A stretch of 64,000 nt of DNA. It comes from Parasphingorhabdus flavimaris. Its GTDB lineage: Bacteria; Pseudomonadota; Alphaproteobacteria; Sphingomonadales; Sphingomonadaceae. The stretch is from assembly GCF_013371215.1 (NCBI RefSeq), contig NZ_JABWMH010000003.1, forward strand, positions 714,501-778,500, in the 5' to 3' direction. Shown piece by piece: positions 38,095 to 46,849 of the stretch; position 1 is the first letter of the stretch, and the number at the start of each line of letters is the position of its first letter. A program made the position numbers and the translations under genes. The notes beneath the pieces are model-generated. The model worked only from the letters and a program-made list of their open reading frames with translations. It searched no databases and had not been told where the DNA came from.

Positions 38095-39396
38095 CTAGCG
38101 GGTGACGGCGAGATCGCCGGACGAAAAGTCTTCCTTCATCTTGCTGCCGTCGGCGGTCTCGGCATATTTGCCATATTCCATCTTGGCGATCGTGCGATTG
38201 TGTACTTCGTCAGGACCGTCGGCAAGCCGCAGGGTCCGCTGATGCGCATAGGCCTGGGCGAGACCGAAGTCGTCGGAAACGCCGCCGCCGCCATGGGCCT
38301 GGATCGCATCGTCGATAATCTTCAGCGCCATGGTCGGTGCCTGAACCTTGATCATGGCGATCTCGGCCTTGGCATATTTGTTGCCGACCTTGTCCATCAT
38401 GTCCGCCGCTTTCAGGCAGAGCAGGCGGCTCATGTCGATGTCGATCCGGGCGCGGGCAACCCGTTCGTCCCAGACGCTATGTTCGGAAATGCGCTTGCCG
38501 AATGCGATGCGCGATTGCAGACGCTTGACCATTTTCTCGAGCGCTTCTTCGGCGACACCGATGGTCCGCATGCAGTGATGGATACGACCGGGCCCGAGGC
38601 GACCCTGGGCGATTTCAAAACCGCGCCCTTCGCCGAGGATGATATTCGAGGCGGGAACGCGAACGTCCTTCATTTCGACTTCCATATGGCCGTGTGGCGC
38701 ATCGTCATAGCCGAACACCGGCAGGTGACGGATGACGTTCACACCGGGGGCATCGGTCGGCATGAGGATCTGGGACTGCTGGGTATAGCGGCTGCCTTCG
38801 AACGTGGTCTTGCCCATCAAAATGGCAATCTTGCAGCGCGGGTCGCCGAGGCCGGATGACCACCATTTGCGGCCATTGATCACATATTCATCGCCATCGC
38901 GAACGATCGCTGTTTCGATGTTTGTCGCGTCGGAGGATGCCACGGCCGGCTCGGTCATCAGGAAGGCGGAGCGAAGCTCGCCGTTCATCAGCGGCCGCAG
39001 ATATTGTTCCTTTTGCTCCAACGTACCGTAGCGGTGGAACACTTCCATATTGCCGGTGTCGGGAGCGGAACAGTTGAACACTTCCGAAGAAAAGCCGACG
39101 CGGCCCATTTCTTCTGCGCACAAGGCATATTCCAGATTGGTCAGGCCGGGGCCTTCAAATTCGAACGTATCGTCAATGTGCGACAGATTCGGATTCGAGG
39201 GCGGCATGAAGAGATTCCAGATGCCGGCTTCCTTGGCCTTTTTCTTCTCTTCCTCAATGACTTGCAGGACCTTCCAGCGATCACCTGTTGCATCTTCCTT
39301 TTGATAGTCAGCGATGCGGGGACGGAGATGGGTATCGATGTGATCGCGAACCCGGTTGCGCCAATATTCCTGTTTTTCAGTGAGATCGAAATCCAT
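38095..39396 (-). CDS. acyl-CoA dehydrogenase, ACAD10/11-like
   Basis: A 433-aa FAD enzyme. The segments [18 protein letters not shown] and [18 protein letters not shown] are characteristic of the ACAD10/11 subgroup. The C-terminal [17 protein letters not shown] replaces the YEGT of ordinary acyl-CoA dehydrogenases. Family members act on phosphorylated 4-hydroxyacyl-CoA, removing phosphate, and cooperate with an APH-type kinase like the one encoded two genes downstream. The enzyme role is inferred from family and context. Confidence 0.9.
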   Translation of the reverse strand: MDFDLTEKQEYWRNRVRDHIDTHLRPRIADYQKEDATGDRWKVLQVIEEEKKKAKEAGIWNLFMPPSNPNLSHIDDTFEFEGPGLTNLEYALCAEEMGRVGFSSEVFNCSAPDTGNMEVFHRYGTLEQKEQYLRPLMNGELRSAFLMTEPAVASSDATNIETAIVRDGDEYVINGRKWWSSGLGDPRCKIAILMGKTTFEGSRYTQQSQILMPTDAPGVNVIRHLPVFGYDDAPHGHMEVEMKDVRVPASNIILGEGRGFEIAQGRLGPGRIHHCMRTIGVAEEALEKMVKRLQSRIAFGKRISEHSVWDERVARARIDIDMSRLLCLKAADMMDKVGNKYAKAEIAMIKVQAPTMALKIIDDAIQAHGGGGVSDDFGLAQAYAHQRTLRLADGPDEVHNRTIAKMEYGKYAETADGSKMKEDFSSGDLAVTR

Positions 39397-39508
39397 TCCC
39401 CAGCCCTTTTCTTTCTGTCTGCAATTTAACTACACGATTAACTTATCAGAGGCGGCGAGGCTTTGCCACAGCGAAAGCCGCGCCGAACGCGTTTTTATTC
39501 CGTCTCCG

Positions 39509-40939
39509 TCATTTCACCTTCGGCATGGCTACGGCGAGCTTTGCCACGCGCTCGCCATGGTCCTGTTCGGTCAGCGGGAACAGGCTGTAGGCCCATGTAC
39601 CGGCGAGTCCGATCACGGTAACCAGTGACACGAAAATCAAGGCGAGATTGTCGACAATCGCCGGATCCACGCTTCCCGGAACCGCCTGCGCGGGCAGCTG
39701 GATGAAGGAAATGATCAGGCCCGACAGCAATATGCCCATGCCCCCGACCATCTTCTGCATGAACCACATGCCGGAGGAGAACAGGCCTTCGGTGCGTTTG
39801 CCGACCGCGAATTCATAGGCGTCTGTCACATCGGCCATCATCGACATGGTCAGGATCATCGCCGAGATGCTGGCGCCAATGCCGATCACGAGGAAGGTGA
39901 AAAGAACGGGAATCAGCGGCGGTGATCCGGGCGGCGGAAAGGCATCGATCATACGCAGCCAGTAAGGGGCCGTGCCGACGATCACCGCAAACAGCGTAAA
40001 AAAGGAAGCCGCCTTGGGTTTGCCGAATTTTTTCGATACCGGCGTGACCAGGATGAATGCCAGAATGACCCCGATGAACAACACCGCAGAATAGAGCGTC
40101 ATTTCCGCCGAGCCGAATTCCCAGACATGGGTGAGCAGATAAGGCGTCATCGAAAACAGCAGCCCCTGATTGGTAAAGGCGAATATGCCCGCGAACATCA
40201 GCAGCAGAAAGGGCGAAAAGCGGAACGCGGACAGCATTTCCGAGAAGCTTTCGGCGGTCTTTGGCTGGGTTTTTTCAGCCTTGTACCGGCCAACCATCCG
40301 CTTGTGGGTGCCGACGGCCGACACCAGGACGGCAAAGGCCATGATGCTGGCGCCGATGATCGCGAAGGTCGAATAGCCGTCGATGTTGAGCATTCCGACG
40401 GGATATTTTTCGCTGGGGACCAGCAGGACGCCATAAGCAAATACCATGATGCCCAGGCCGCTGGCCCAGCCGAACAGGGTGCGGTAGCGCAATGTACTGG
40501 TCCGTTCATGATAATCGCGGCTGAGTTCCGGCAACAATGCCAGCGAGGGGACTTCGTAAGCCGACAGGGAAATCCGCACCAGCATCGCCATCGTCAGCAG
40601 ATAGAAAAACTGGATCGCGGCGCTGGCTTCGGGTGGATGCCACAGCAGCAACCAGGCGGCGGCGATCGGTATGGCCGCGCCGTATAGCCACGGGTGGCGC
40701 CTGCCTATCGGGGTGCGGGTCCGGTCGGTCATCTGGCCGATCAGCGGGTCGATAAATGCGTCCACGAACAGGGCGATGGCAATCGCCAGGCTGACGACGT
40801 CGGCGCGCATGCCGATAACCTGGTTATAATAGAAGAGCAGGAAAACGGAGAAACCGTTATCCTTGATCCCGTAGGCCGAAGCCCCGAAGCCGTATAATAT
40901 TTTGGTTCTGAGCGGGAGCTTGTCGGAAGTGTCTGTCAA
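39509..40939 (-). CDS. MFS transporter, glycoside-pentoside-hexuronide (GPH) type
   Basis: A 476-aa twelve-helix permease. The N-terminal NGFSVFLLFYYNQVIGM and the signature DAFIDPLIGQMTDRTRTPIGRRHPWL match GPH cation symporters (MelB-like). The start is TTG at 40939, overlapping the SDR stop, with GGAG eight bases upstream. In lipid-degradation clusters such transporters may import steroids, terpenoids or glycosides, and the substrate here is unknown. It is in line with the dehydrogenase genes that follow. Confidence 0.88.
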   Translation of the reverse strand: MTDTSDKLPLRTKILYGFGASAYGIKDNGFSVFLLFYYNQVIGMRADVVSLAIAIALFVDAFIDPLIGQMTDRTRTPIGRRHPWLYGAAIPIAAAWLLLWHPPEASAAIQFFYLLTMAMLVRISLSAYEVPSLALLPELSRDYHERTSTLRYRTLFGWASGLGIMVFAYGVLLVPSEKYPVGMLNIDGYSTFAIIGASIMAFAVLVSAVGTHKRMVGRYKAEKTQPKTAESFSEMLSAFRFSPFLLLMFAGIFAFTNQGLLFSMTPYLLTHVWEFGSAEMTLYSAVLFIGVILAFILVTPVSKKFGKPKAASFFTLFAVIVGTAPYWLRMIDAFPPPGSPPLIPVLFTFLVIGIGASISAMILTMSMMADVTDAYEFAVGKRTEGLFSSGMWFMQKMVGGMGILLSGLIISFIQLPAQAVPGSVDPAIVDNLALIFVSLVTVIGLAGTWAYSLFPLTEQDHGERVAKLAVAMPKVK

Positions 40940-41772
40940 CGTAGATGCTCCGGCGCGATCGCATCGAGCATGCCCGGCACTTCCGGGTTCCAGCTGCCCG
41001 GCGTGCCGACCAGCATACCGCCGTCGACCAGCAAATGCGTGCCGGTGACGAAGCCCGCCGCTTCGGACGCCAGATAGGCGGCTGCTTCGGCGATGTCGCT
41101 AGGCACGCCCGGGCGGGCAACCGGCTGCGCGTTGGCAGCGGCCTGGCCGAGCACCGAATTGATCTGCCGGGCTTCTTCCTTGTTCGCCCCGAGACTGGCA
41201 GCAAAAATATTGGTCTGGATGAACCCGGGGCAAATCGCGTTTACCCGGATCTTATACTGGGCCAGTTCGGCTGCGGCGACCTTGGTCAGATGCAGGACAC
41301 CGGCCTTGGCCGTGGAATAGGCAATCGGGCCATAGCCGGCCTGAAAAGCACAAATGGAGGCCGTGTTGACGATCGCTCCACCGCCGCGTTGCTTGAGATG
41401 CGGTGCCGCGTGGCGAATCCCCATCGCGACGGACTTGAGCAGCAAGGCCATGGCAAAATCCCAATCATCGCCGCTGATCTCGTCGATCGCATCGCGCGGG
41501 CCACCGGCGCCTGCATTGTTGAACAGAATATCGATGCCGCCGGTTTTTTCCGCAGCATAGTCCATCAGCGCCTTGATTTCACTTTCCTGCGTGACATCGC
41601 ATTTTTGGAAAAGAAACGCATCGCCCAGCGCCGACATCATCGCAATGCCCTCCGCCTCATCGATATCGCCCATGACGACCGTGGCGCCCTCACGCAGAAA
41701 AAGTTCAACGCTTGCTCGTCCAATACCCGATGACCCGCCGGTTATCACGGCGGTCTTGCCTTTAAATCGCAT
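40936..41772 (-). CDS. short-chain dehydrogenase/reductase
   Basis: A 278-aa classical SDR: TGGSSGIGRAS cofactor motif, GDIDEAE (Asp, NAD preference), NNAGAGG, Ser in NTASICAF and YSTAK catalytic pair. It is the first gene of the minus-strand catabolic operon and diverges from the acyl-CoA dehydrogenase at 42004. Its stop overlaps the transporter start, indicating coupling. The substrate is unknown. Confidence 0.9.
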   Translation of the reverse strand: MRFKGKTAVITGGSSGIGRASVELFLREGATVVMGDIDEAEGIAMMSALGDAFLFQKCDVTQESEIKALMDYAAEKTGGIDILFNNAGAGGPRDAIDEISGDDWDFAMALLLKSVAMGIRHAAPHLKQRGGGAIVNTASICAFQAGYGPIAYSTAKAGVLHLTKVAAAELAQYKIRVNAICPGFIQTNIFAASLGANKEEARQINSVLGQAAANAQPVARPGVPSDIAEAAAYLASEAAGFVTGTHLLVDGGMLVGTPGSWNPEVPGMLDAIAPEHLR

Positions 41773-41973
41773 CCTCTTGCGCTCCCTTTTATCCTGCCAA
41801 TAAAGCGTTGATGCATTTGTGCGTCAATCACTTGTGCCAACCAATCCTGTTTCCGTTACGGAAATCGAAAGCCTGATCGGTCGCCGAAAAAACATGCGCC
41901 TGATTCCCTGATTCTTTTTGACTTCCGACGAAGGGAATCGTTGAATCAATCCACGCATTTATGATAGTCGAAC

Positions 41974-41991
41974 TTTAATTGATCAATTAAA
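41974..41991. promoter_or_regulatory. 18-bp perfect palindrome, candidate operator
   Basis: TTTAATTGATCAATTAAA is fully self-complementary. It lies in the divergent gap between the two catabolic operons, directly before the AAGGA ribosome site of the gene at 42004. The size and symmetry suit a TetR- or MarR-type repressor, but no regulator gene is nearby. Confidence 0.6.
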
Positions 41992-42003
41992 AGGAAATTC
42001 GTG

Positions 42004-43197
42004 ATGTCCGATCTTGAAACATTCCGGGCGGAAACCGCCGCCTGGCTCGAAGCCAATTGTCCGCCAGAGATGCGCCAGCCAATGACGAGCGAAGACGATG
42101 CCGTCTGGGGTGGCCGCAACGCAACGTTCAAACCGGGCCAGAAAGAATGGCTGGATATCATGGCGGCGAAAGGGTGGACCGTACCCGACTGGCCGACGGA
42201 ATATGGCGGCGGCGGATTGTCGCGGGCCGAAGCAAAAGTTCTCGGACAGGAAATGGCCCGGCTCAGATGCCGTTCGCCCTTGTCGAGCTTTGGCATCTGG
42301 ATGCTTGGCCCCGCATTGCTGCACTTCGGCACCGAAGCGCAGAAGAAATATTTCCTGCCCCAGATCGCTCGCGGAGAAATTCGCTGGTGTCAGGGCTATT
42401 CCGAACCGGGTTCTGGTTCCGATCTCGCGTCGCTGCAAACCAGCGCGATCGACCAGGGCGATCATTATCTGGTCAACGGCCAGAAAATCTGGACCAGCTA
42501 TGCCGATCAGGCCGACTGGATCTTCTGCCTGACGCGCACCGACAAGAACGAGAAGCATAAAGGCATTACCTTCCTGTTGTTCGACATGGCCAGCGAGGGC
42601 GTCTCGACCAAGCCGATCAAGCTGATCTCCGGTGCATCGCCATTTTGCGAAACTTTCTTTGACGACGTGAAAGTGCCCAAAACCTATGGTGAAGACGTGT
42701 CCGCCATCGTCTATGAGGAAAACAAGGGCTGGGACGTTGCCAAATATCTGCTGGGTCACGAACGCAGCATGATTTCCGGTCAGGGCGGCTCGGCTGGCAG
42801 TTCGCTGGGCGAGAAATTTGCCGACAAGATCGGCCGCGATGAAATGGGCCGTCTAGACGATCCGATCCTCCGCGCGAAACTGGCTGACCTCGATATGGAA
42901 CTGCTCGCCTTCCGCGCGATGGCCGAGCGTTTCGGCGACACGTTCAAGGCAGGCCTCTGCCATCCGGCGCAACCCAATATGATGAAATATGTCGGCACCG
43001 AGCTCAACAAGAGTCGTTACGAACTGATCATGTCCTCTGGCGGCAGCGCGGTTCTGGAATGGGAAAGCGATGCCAGCAACGGCGGTCTCACTGCCCGCGA
43101 CTGGCTGCGGACCAAGGCCAACAGCATCGAGGGTGGCACCAGCGAGGTTATGCTGAACGTCATTTCCAAACAGATATTGCGGTTGCCCGGCGCCTAG
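42004..43197 (+). CDS. acyl-CoA dehydrogenase (catalytic-type subunit)
   Basis: A 397-aa FAD-dependent dehydrogenase: WPTEYGGGG, the QGYSEPGSGSDLASLQT flavin segment, KIWTSYADQADW and the C-terminal NSIEGGTSEVMLNVISKQILRLPG. The last of these has the catalytic-Glu region (EGGTSE) intact. The ATG at 42004 follows AAGGA by eight bases. Next to it is a second, shorter dehydrogenase that lacks this Glu. Such pairs form alpha2beta2 enzymes (FadE/ChsE type) acting on bulky acyl-CoAs such as sterol side chains. Confidence 0.92.
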   Translation: MSDLETFRAETAAWLEANCPPEMRQPMTSEDDAVWGGRNATFKPGQKEWLDIMAAKGWTVPDWPTEYGGGGLSRAEAKVLGQEMARLRCRSPLSSFGIWMLGPALLHFGTEAQKKYFLPQIARGEIRWCQGYSEPGSGSDLASLQTSAIDQGDHYLVNGQKIWTSYADQADWIFCLTRTDKNEKHKGITFLLFDMASEGVSTKPIKLISGASPFCETFFDDVKVPKTYGEDVSAIVYEENKGWDVAKYLLGHERSMISGQGGSAGSSLGEKFADKIGRDEMGRLDDPILRAKLADLDMELLAFRAMAERFGDTFKAGLCHPAQPNMMKYVGTELNKSRYELIMSSGGSAVLEWESDASNGGLTARDWLRTKANSIEGGTSEVMLNVISKQILRLPGA

Positions 43198-43279
43198 CAG
43201 GGCTCTTTCCGACCACCGTTCCGGCGGAACGGGTTTGCGAGCGTGCTCGCAGTACACAGATCAAGACAAGGACTAGAAA

Positions 43280-44416
43280 ATGCCTCTTTATTTGAACGAT
43301 GATCAGAAGATGCTCCACGACAGCGCGGTAGAATTCATGAAGGGCGAGGCACCGGTTTCGCACATGCGCGAATTCCGTGACAAGCAATGCAAGGACGGCT
43401 TCTCGCACGCTTTGTGGAAGCAGTTTGCGGAGATGGGCTTTACCGGCATCTTGATCGGCGAAGACGAAGGCGGGCTTGGGCTCGGCCATGTCGAAGCGGG
43501 TGTCGTGCTGGAAGAAATTGGACGCAATCTCACGCCATCGCCCTTTCTAACCACAGCGGTTGCCGGTGTCGAAGCGCTCAACGCGGGCGGCAAGGCATTG
43601 CGCGACAAATATTTTCCCGGCATCCTTTCCGGGGACACGGTATTGGCGCTGGCCATTGATGAAGGCGCGAAACATCGTCCCGACCAGATCGGCATGGCGG
43701 CGACCCGCGAAGGCAACGGCTTCAAGCTCGACGGCAAGAAGCAGTTCGTGGTCCAGGGCGGTTCGGCCGACATGGTCCTCGTCGCAGCGCGGACCAGCGG
43801 CAAGGCTGGCGATGAAAAAGGCCTGACGCTTTTCGCGGTCGACACCGGTGCAAAGGGTGTCTCCAGAGACAATGCGCGGCTGGTTGACAGCGCGATGGCA
43901 GCGCATATGCAATTTGACGGCGTTCTCGTCGACGCCGACGCGGTGGTTGGCGAAGTCGACGACGGCGACGCGGTCTTGCGGCGCTTGCTCAATGCCGGTC
44001 GCTCCGGTGCCGCAGCCGAAACGCTCGGCGTGGGGTCCGGCGCGATGGATATCACCGTCGACTATATCAAGGGCCGGAGCCAGTTCGGTTCGCTGATCGG
44101 ATCGTTCCAGGCGCTGCAGCACCGTATTTCGCATCTCTACAGCGAGATCGAAGTCGCACGGGCCTGCGTTCTGAAAGCCCAGCAATTGCTCGATGAAGGC
44201 TCGGCCAGTGCCGACATGATGGTTTCCGTTGCCAAGGCAAAGGCCGGCAAGGCAACCGCGCTTTCGGTCAAGGAAGGCGTCCAGATGCACGGCGGCGTCG
44301 GCATGACCGACGAATATGATATCGGTCTCTATATGAAGCGCGACCGCGCTCTGCAGGAGTTCATGGGAGATGTGAATTATCACACCAATCTCGTCGCTGA
44401 AATGCAAGGCTATTAA
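43280..44416 (+). CDS. acyl-CoA dehydrogenase (non-catalytic-type partner subunit)
   Basis: A 378-aa acyl-CoA dehydrogenase-fold protein: LNDDQKMLHDSAVEFM start, ILIGEDEGGLGLGHVEAGVVLEEIGR, and HGGVGMTDEYDIGLYMKRDRA near the C-terminus. The YEGT/EGGT catalytic-Glu segment of the neighbouring subunit is absent. The simplest reading is a partner for the upstream dehydrogenase in a heterotetramer. The gene is 82 bases downstream with its own ribosome site (AAGGACTAGAAA). Confidence 0.9.
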   Translation: MPLYLNDDQKMLHDSAVEFMKGEAPVSHMREFRDKQCKDGFSHALWKQFAEMGFTGILIGEDEGGLGLGHVEAGVVLEEIGRNLTPSPFLTTAVAGVEALNAGGKALRDKYFPGILSGDTVLALAIDEGAKHRPDQIGMAATREGNGFKLDGKKQFVVQGGSADMVLVAARTSGKAGDEKGLTLFAVDTGAKGVSRDNARLVDSAMAAHMQFDGVLVDADAVVGEVDDGDAVLRRLLNAGRSGAAAETLGVGSGAMDITVDYIKGRSQFGSLIGSFQALQHRISHLYSEIEVARACVLKAQQLLDEGSASADMMVSVAKAKAGKATALSVKEGVQMHGGVGMTDEYDIGLYMKRDRALQEFMGDVNYHTNLVAEMQGY

Positions 44417-44428
44417 AGGATAATGACG

Positions 44429-45220
44429 ATGGATTTTAACAAGCTATTCTCTCTCGAAGGGCGTGTTGCTCTCGTCACCGGTGGCCAGCGCGGAATTGGC
44501 GCGATGATCACCGAAGGTTTTCTGGCACAGGGCGCCAAGGTCTATATCTCCGGTCGCAAGGCCGATCAGGGCGAAGCCGCTGCTGCCGAATTCGGCGACA
44601 ATTGCACCTATATCCAGGGCGATATCTCGACCTATGAAGGTTGCAAGGCACTGGCTGCAGAAATCGCATCGCGCGAAGAGAAGCTCGACATATTGGTGAA
44701 TAATGCCGGTGTCGCATGGGGCGAGGAATATACGTCTTTTTCCGAAGGCGGCTGGGACAAGGTCATGGACACCAATGTCAAAGGCCTGTTCTTCCTGACC
44801 CAGGCTTTGCATCCGCAACTGAAAGCCGCCGCCAGCTTCGAGCGCCCGGCCAAGGTTATCAATATTGCCTCGATCGACGGTCTGAGAGTCAACCCGTGGG
44901 AAACCTACAGCTATCAGGCGTCCAAGGCGGCGGTGGTCCATTTGACCCGCAAAATGGCGTCCAAGCTGGTCCAGGAAGATATCATCATGACCGCCATCGC
45001 GCCCGGCGCCTTTGCTTCGACCATGAACAAGGCGGCTCGCGATCATGAGGACAAGGTCGAAAAAGGCATTCCGGCAAAACGCATCGGTCGCCCCGAAGAC
45101 ATGGCGGCGGCAGCGCTATTCCTCGCCAGCTCGGCCGGTGACTATGTCGTCGGTTCAACGCTTCCCGTCGATGGCGGCGTCGTCAATGCTGGTAATCCGG
45201 GAACCTCGATCGAGGCCTGA
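44429..45220 (+). CDS. short-chain dehydrogenase/reductase
   Basis: A 263-aa SDR starting at the ATG eight bases after AAAGGA (an ATG at 44423 is too close). It contains VTGGQRGIGAMITEGF, NNAGVAWGEE, Ser in NIASIDGL and YSYQASK. It ends the plus-strand arm of the catabolic cluster. It is probably a 3-hydroxyacyl-CoA-type or alcohol dehydrogenase working with the two acyl-CoA dehydrogenases. Exact substrate unknown. Confidence 0.9.
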   Translation: MDFNKLFSLEGRVALVTGGQRGIGAMITEGFLAQGAKVYISGRKADQGEAAAAEFGDNCTYIQGDISTYEGCKALAAEIASREEKLDILVNNAGVAWGEEYTSFSEGGWDKVMDTNVKGLFFLTQALHPQLKAAASFERPAKVINIASIDGLRVNPWETYSYQASKAAVVHLTRKMASKLVQEDIIMTAIAPGAFASTMNKAARDHEDKVEKGIPAKRIGRPEDMAAAALFLASSAGDYVVGSTLPVDGGVVNAGNPGTSIEA

Positions 45221-45245
45221 ATCCAGACTGACGCTTGACGAGATA

Positions 45246-45285
45246 CCCTCCAGACTGTATTAATTCAATAATACAGTCTGGAGGG
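45246..45285 (+). promoter_or_regulatory. 17-bp perfect hairpin containing the lipoprotein ribosome site
   Basis: The left arm starts CCCTCCAGACTGTATTA (45246-45262), the loop is ATTCAA and the right arm TAATACAGTCTGGAGGG runs 45269-45285. The right arm ends in GGAGGG, the Shine-Dalgarno of the ATG at 45292. In RNA it would sequester the site completely. It could also serve as an operator, or as terminator of the upstream operon, although only TTTT follows. Confidence 0.85.
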
Positions 45286-45291
45286 ATTTTC

Positions 45292-45810
45292 ATGTCTACC
45301 AAATATCTTATTCTACTGGCGGCATTGCCGCTTGCTCTGTCGGCTTGCAGCAAGTCTGAAGACGGTTCCGCCGTATCGATAGATTTCAGCGACGACGACA
45401 AATCCGAAGCCGAGAAGGTCAAAATCGGCGGCGACGGTGAGGACAGCAAATTCTCGATCAAGGCGGACGGCTTTTCAATGGAGGTCGATCTCCCGGACAT
45501 CACTCTCGACAGCGATGATTTCGACATGAACGATGTCGATCTCTATCCCGGCAGCCAGGTCACCGGTTTCGATATCGAGGACAAGGACGGGCAGGGCGGC
45601 GAGGTCCGGATCAGCTTCAAATCGCCAGCCGGTGTCGAGAAACTGGCCGACTGGTACGAAAGCCGTTTGACCGGCAATGATTTCAAGGTCGTACGCGATG
45701 GCACCAGCCTTTCGGGCGAAACCGCAGAGGGTGATCCATTCTCGCTCGACCTGACGGAATTGTCCGGGACCGAGACCAAAGGCATATTGCTGTTTTCCGA
45801 ACGCAAATAG
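45292..45810 (+). CDS. predicted lipoprotein, acidic
   Basis: A 172-aa protein with a type II signal peptide: MSTKYLILLAALPLALSAC, lipobox LSAC, so lipidated Cys19. The mature part is rich in Asp/Glu/Lys, with a stretch of strand-forming segments (VDLPDITLDSDDFD) and a C-terminal EVRISFKSPAGVEKLADWYESRL domain. That domain resembles small sphingomonad envelope lipoproteins of unknown role. Translation appears to be controlled by the hairpin covering its ribosome site. Confidence 0.8.
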   Translation: MSTKYLILLAALPLALSACSKSEDGSAVSIDFSDDDKSEAEKVKIGGDGEDSKFSIKADGFSMEVDLPDITLDSDDFDMNDVDLYPGSQVTGFDIEDKDGQGGEVRISFKSPAGVEKLADWYESRLTGNDFKVVRDGTSLSGETAEGDPFSLDLTELSGTETKGILLFSERK

Positions 45811-45922
45811 CGGCGGCGAAAATCTGTCGCTTTGCATGATTTTACCCGATTTGCCGGGGCCGTTCAGGCAAGAGCACAAGGAATATGCTATGATCACCTG
45901 AGTTAAAACAGGAGATATGGTC

Positions 45923-46609
45923 ATGGGGTACGGAAAAGTCTTTAGCAGAACATGCAGCGCCATCGCGCTTGCGACCACGCCGTTGGCGATGATGGCTTTC
46001 GCGGCGACCCCCGCCATGGCGCAGAGCACAGGCGTGAAAAGCCTGCTCGGCGACGCGTCCGACAATGCGCTCGACAAGCTGTCCGAACCCGGCGCATTCT
46101 ACGCGGACAAGGCGGTGCGGATATTGCTGCCCGGCCCGCTCGCAAAGGCCACCAGCATATTGCGTTTCACCAGCAAGGCGGGGCTGACCAAGGATATTAC
46201 CAAGACACTCAATGACGCCGCCGGCAGGGCCGCTCTCGAAGCCAAGCCGGTGTTCCGCTCGGCTATCGATGGCCTGACATTGCAGGATGGCGTCGGTATC
46301 GTGACCGGCGGCGAAGCGGCAGGCTCCGACTATTTGCGCCGCACATCGGGTGAAGAACTGGCGGTCAAGGTCCGGCCATTGGTGGAAAAGGCGCTCGGTG
46401 ACCTCGGTGCCTATGACCAGGTCGAACGGCTCGGCTCTATTTCCTCGCTGGCCCGACTGGGCGGTGCAGATTTTTCGCGTGATGGCCTGACCGACAGCGT
46501 CACCGATCAGGCGCTCGAAGGTATCTTCACCTATATCGGCAAGGAAGAAGCGAATTTCAGGAGGAACCCGCTCGACAAGGGCAAGAAACTCCTTAAGAAT
46601 ATATTCTGA
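45923..46609 (+). CDS. exported DUF4197-family protein
   Basis: A 228-aa protein with a signal peptide (MMAFAATPAMA-QS). The mature protein shows the DUF4197 pattern: GVKSLLGDASDNALDKLSEPGAFYADKAVRILLP, near-central helices, and the C-terminal DQALEGIFTYIGKEEANFRRNP. The second ATG (45923), eight bases after GGAG, is preferred to the one at 45917. The function of the family is unknown. Confidence 0.8.
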   Translation: MGYGKVFSRTCSAIALATTPLAMMAFAATPAMAQSTGVKSLLGDASDNALDKLSEPGAFYADKAVRILLPGPLAKATSILRFTSKAGLTKDITKTLNDAAGRAALEAKPVFRSAIDGLTLQDGVGIVTGGEAAGSDYLRRTSGEELAVKVRPLVEKALGDLGAYDQVERLGSISSLARLGGADFSRDGLTDSVTDQALEGIFTYIGKEEANFRRNPLDKGKKLLKNIF

Positions 46610-46631
46610 TATTTCAATTAGATAGAATTTA

Positions 46632-46656
46632 CTCAGTTGCGTTTCATGCAACTGAG
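46632..46656. repeat. 9-bp perfect inverted repeat after the DUF4197 gene
   Basis: CTCAGTTGC (46632-46640), loop GTTTCAT, GCAACTGAG (46648-46656). No T-run follows, so a terminator role is doubtful. It lies 16 bases before the -35 of the next promoter. Confidence 0.5.
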
Positions 46657-46672
46657 GTGACTCCATTCTCAA

Positions 46673-46700
46673 TTGAAACCTTTATCGGAAGCGACCATCT
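46673..46700 (+). promoter_or_regulatory. sigma-32-like promoter candidate upstream of the small-RNA locus
   Basis: TTGAAA (46673-46678), then after 16 bases CCATCT (46695-46700), resembles the RpoH pattern CTTGAAA-N14-CCCATnT loosely. Transcription would begin near 46708. The match is partial. Confidence 0.4.
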
Positions 46701-46762
46701 GGAGCCTGTAAGTTACGCAGGAAAAGAGATGTTTGACAGGCGTTTTAACAAGGAGAAAATCC

Positions 46763-46837
46763 ATGAGAACGCTTTTCAATATTGTCGCCGCCCTGTCCGT
46801 TAGCAGCATGGTATTGCTGTCAACGATTCAGGTCTGA
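46763..46837 (+). CDS. 24-residue hydrophobic mini-protein
   Basis: The ATG at 46763 follows an excellent AAGGAG site (46750-46755), and the ORF ends with TGA at 46835-46837. The peptide starts MRTLFNIVAALSVSSMVLLS, one membrane-spanning or signal-like segment with no mature domain. It sits between the promoter-like site and the tandem hairpins. It may be a leader peptide, a membrane micro-protein, or the remnant of an exported protein. No homologue is recognised. Confidence 0.45.
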   Translation: MRTLFNIVAALSVSSMVLLSTIQV

Positions 46838-46849
46838 GGCAAAGAGTTA

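Noticed and set aside
37231-38859. 542-codon plus-strand ORF
   Set aside because: It spans parts of two well-supported minus-strand genes and has no domain or ribosome site.
46632-46656. Terminator of the DUF4197 gene
   Set aside because: The 9-bp stem is perfect but no T-run follows on either strand.
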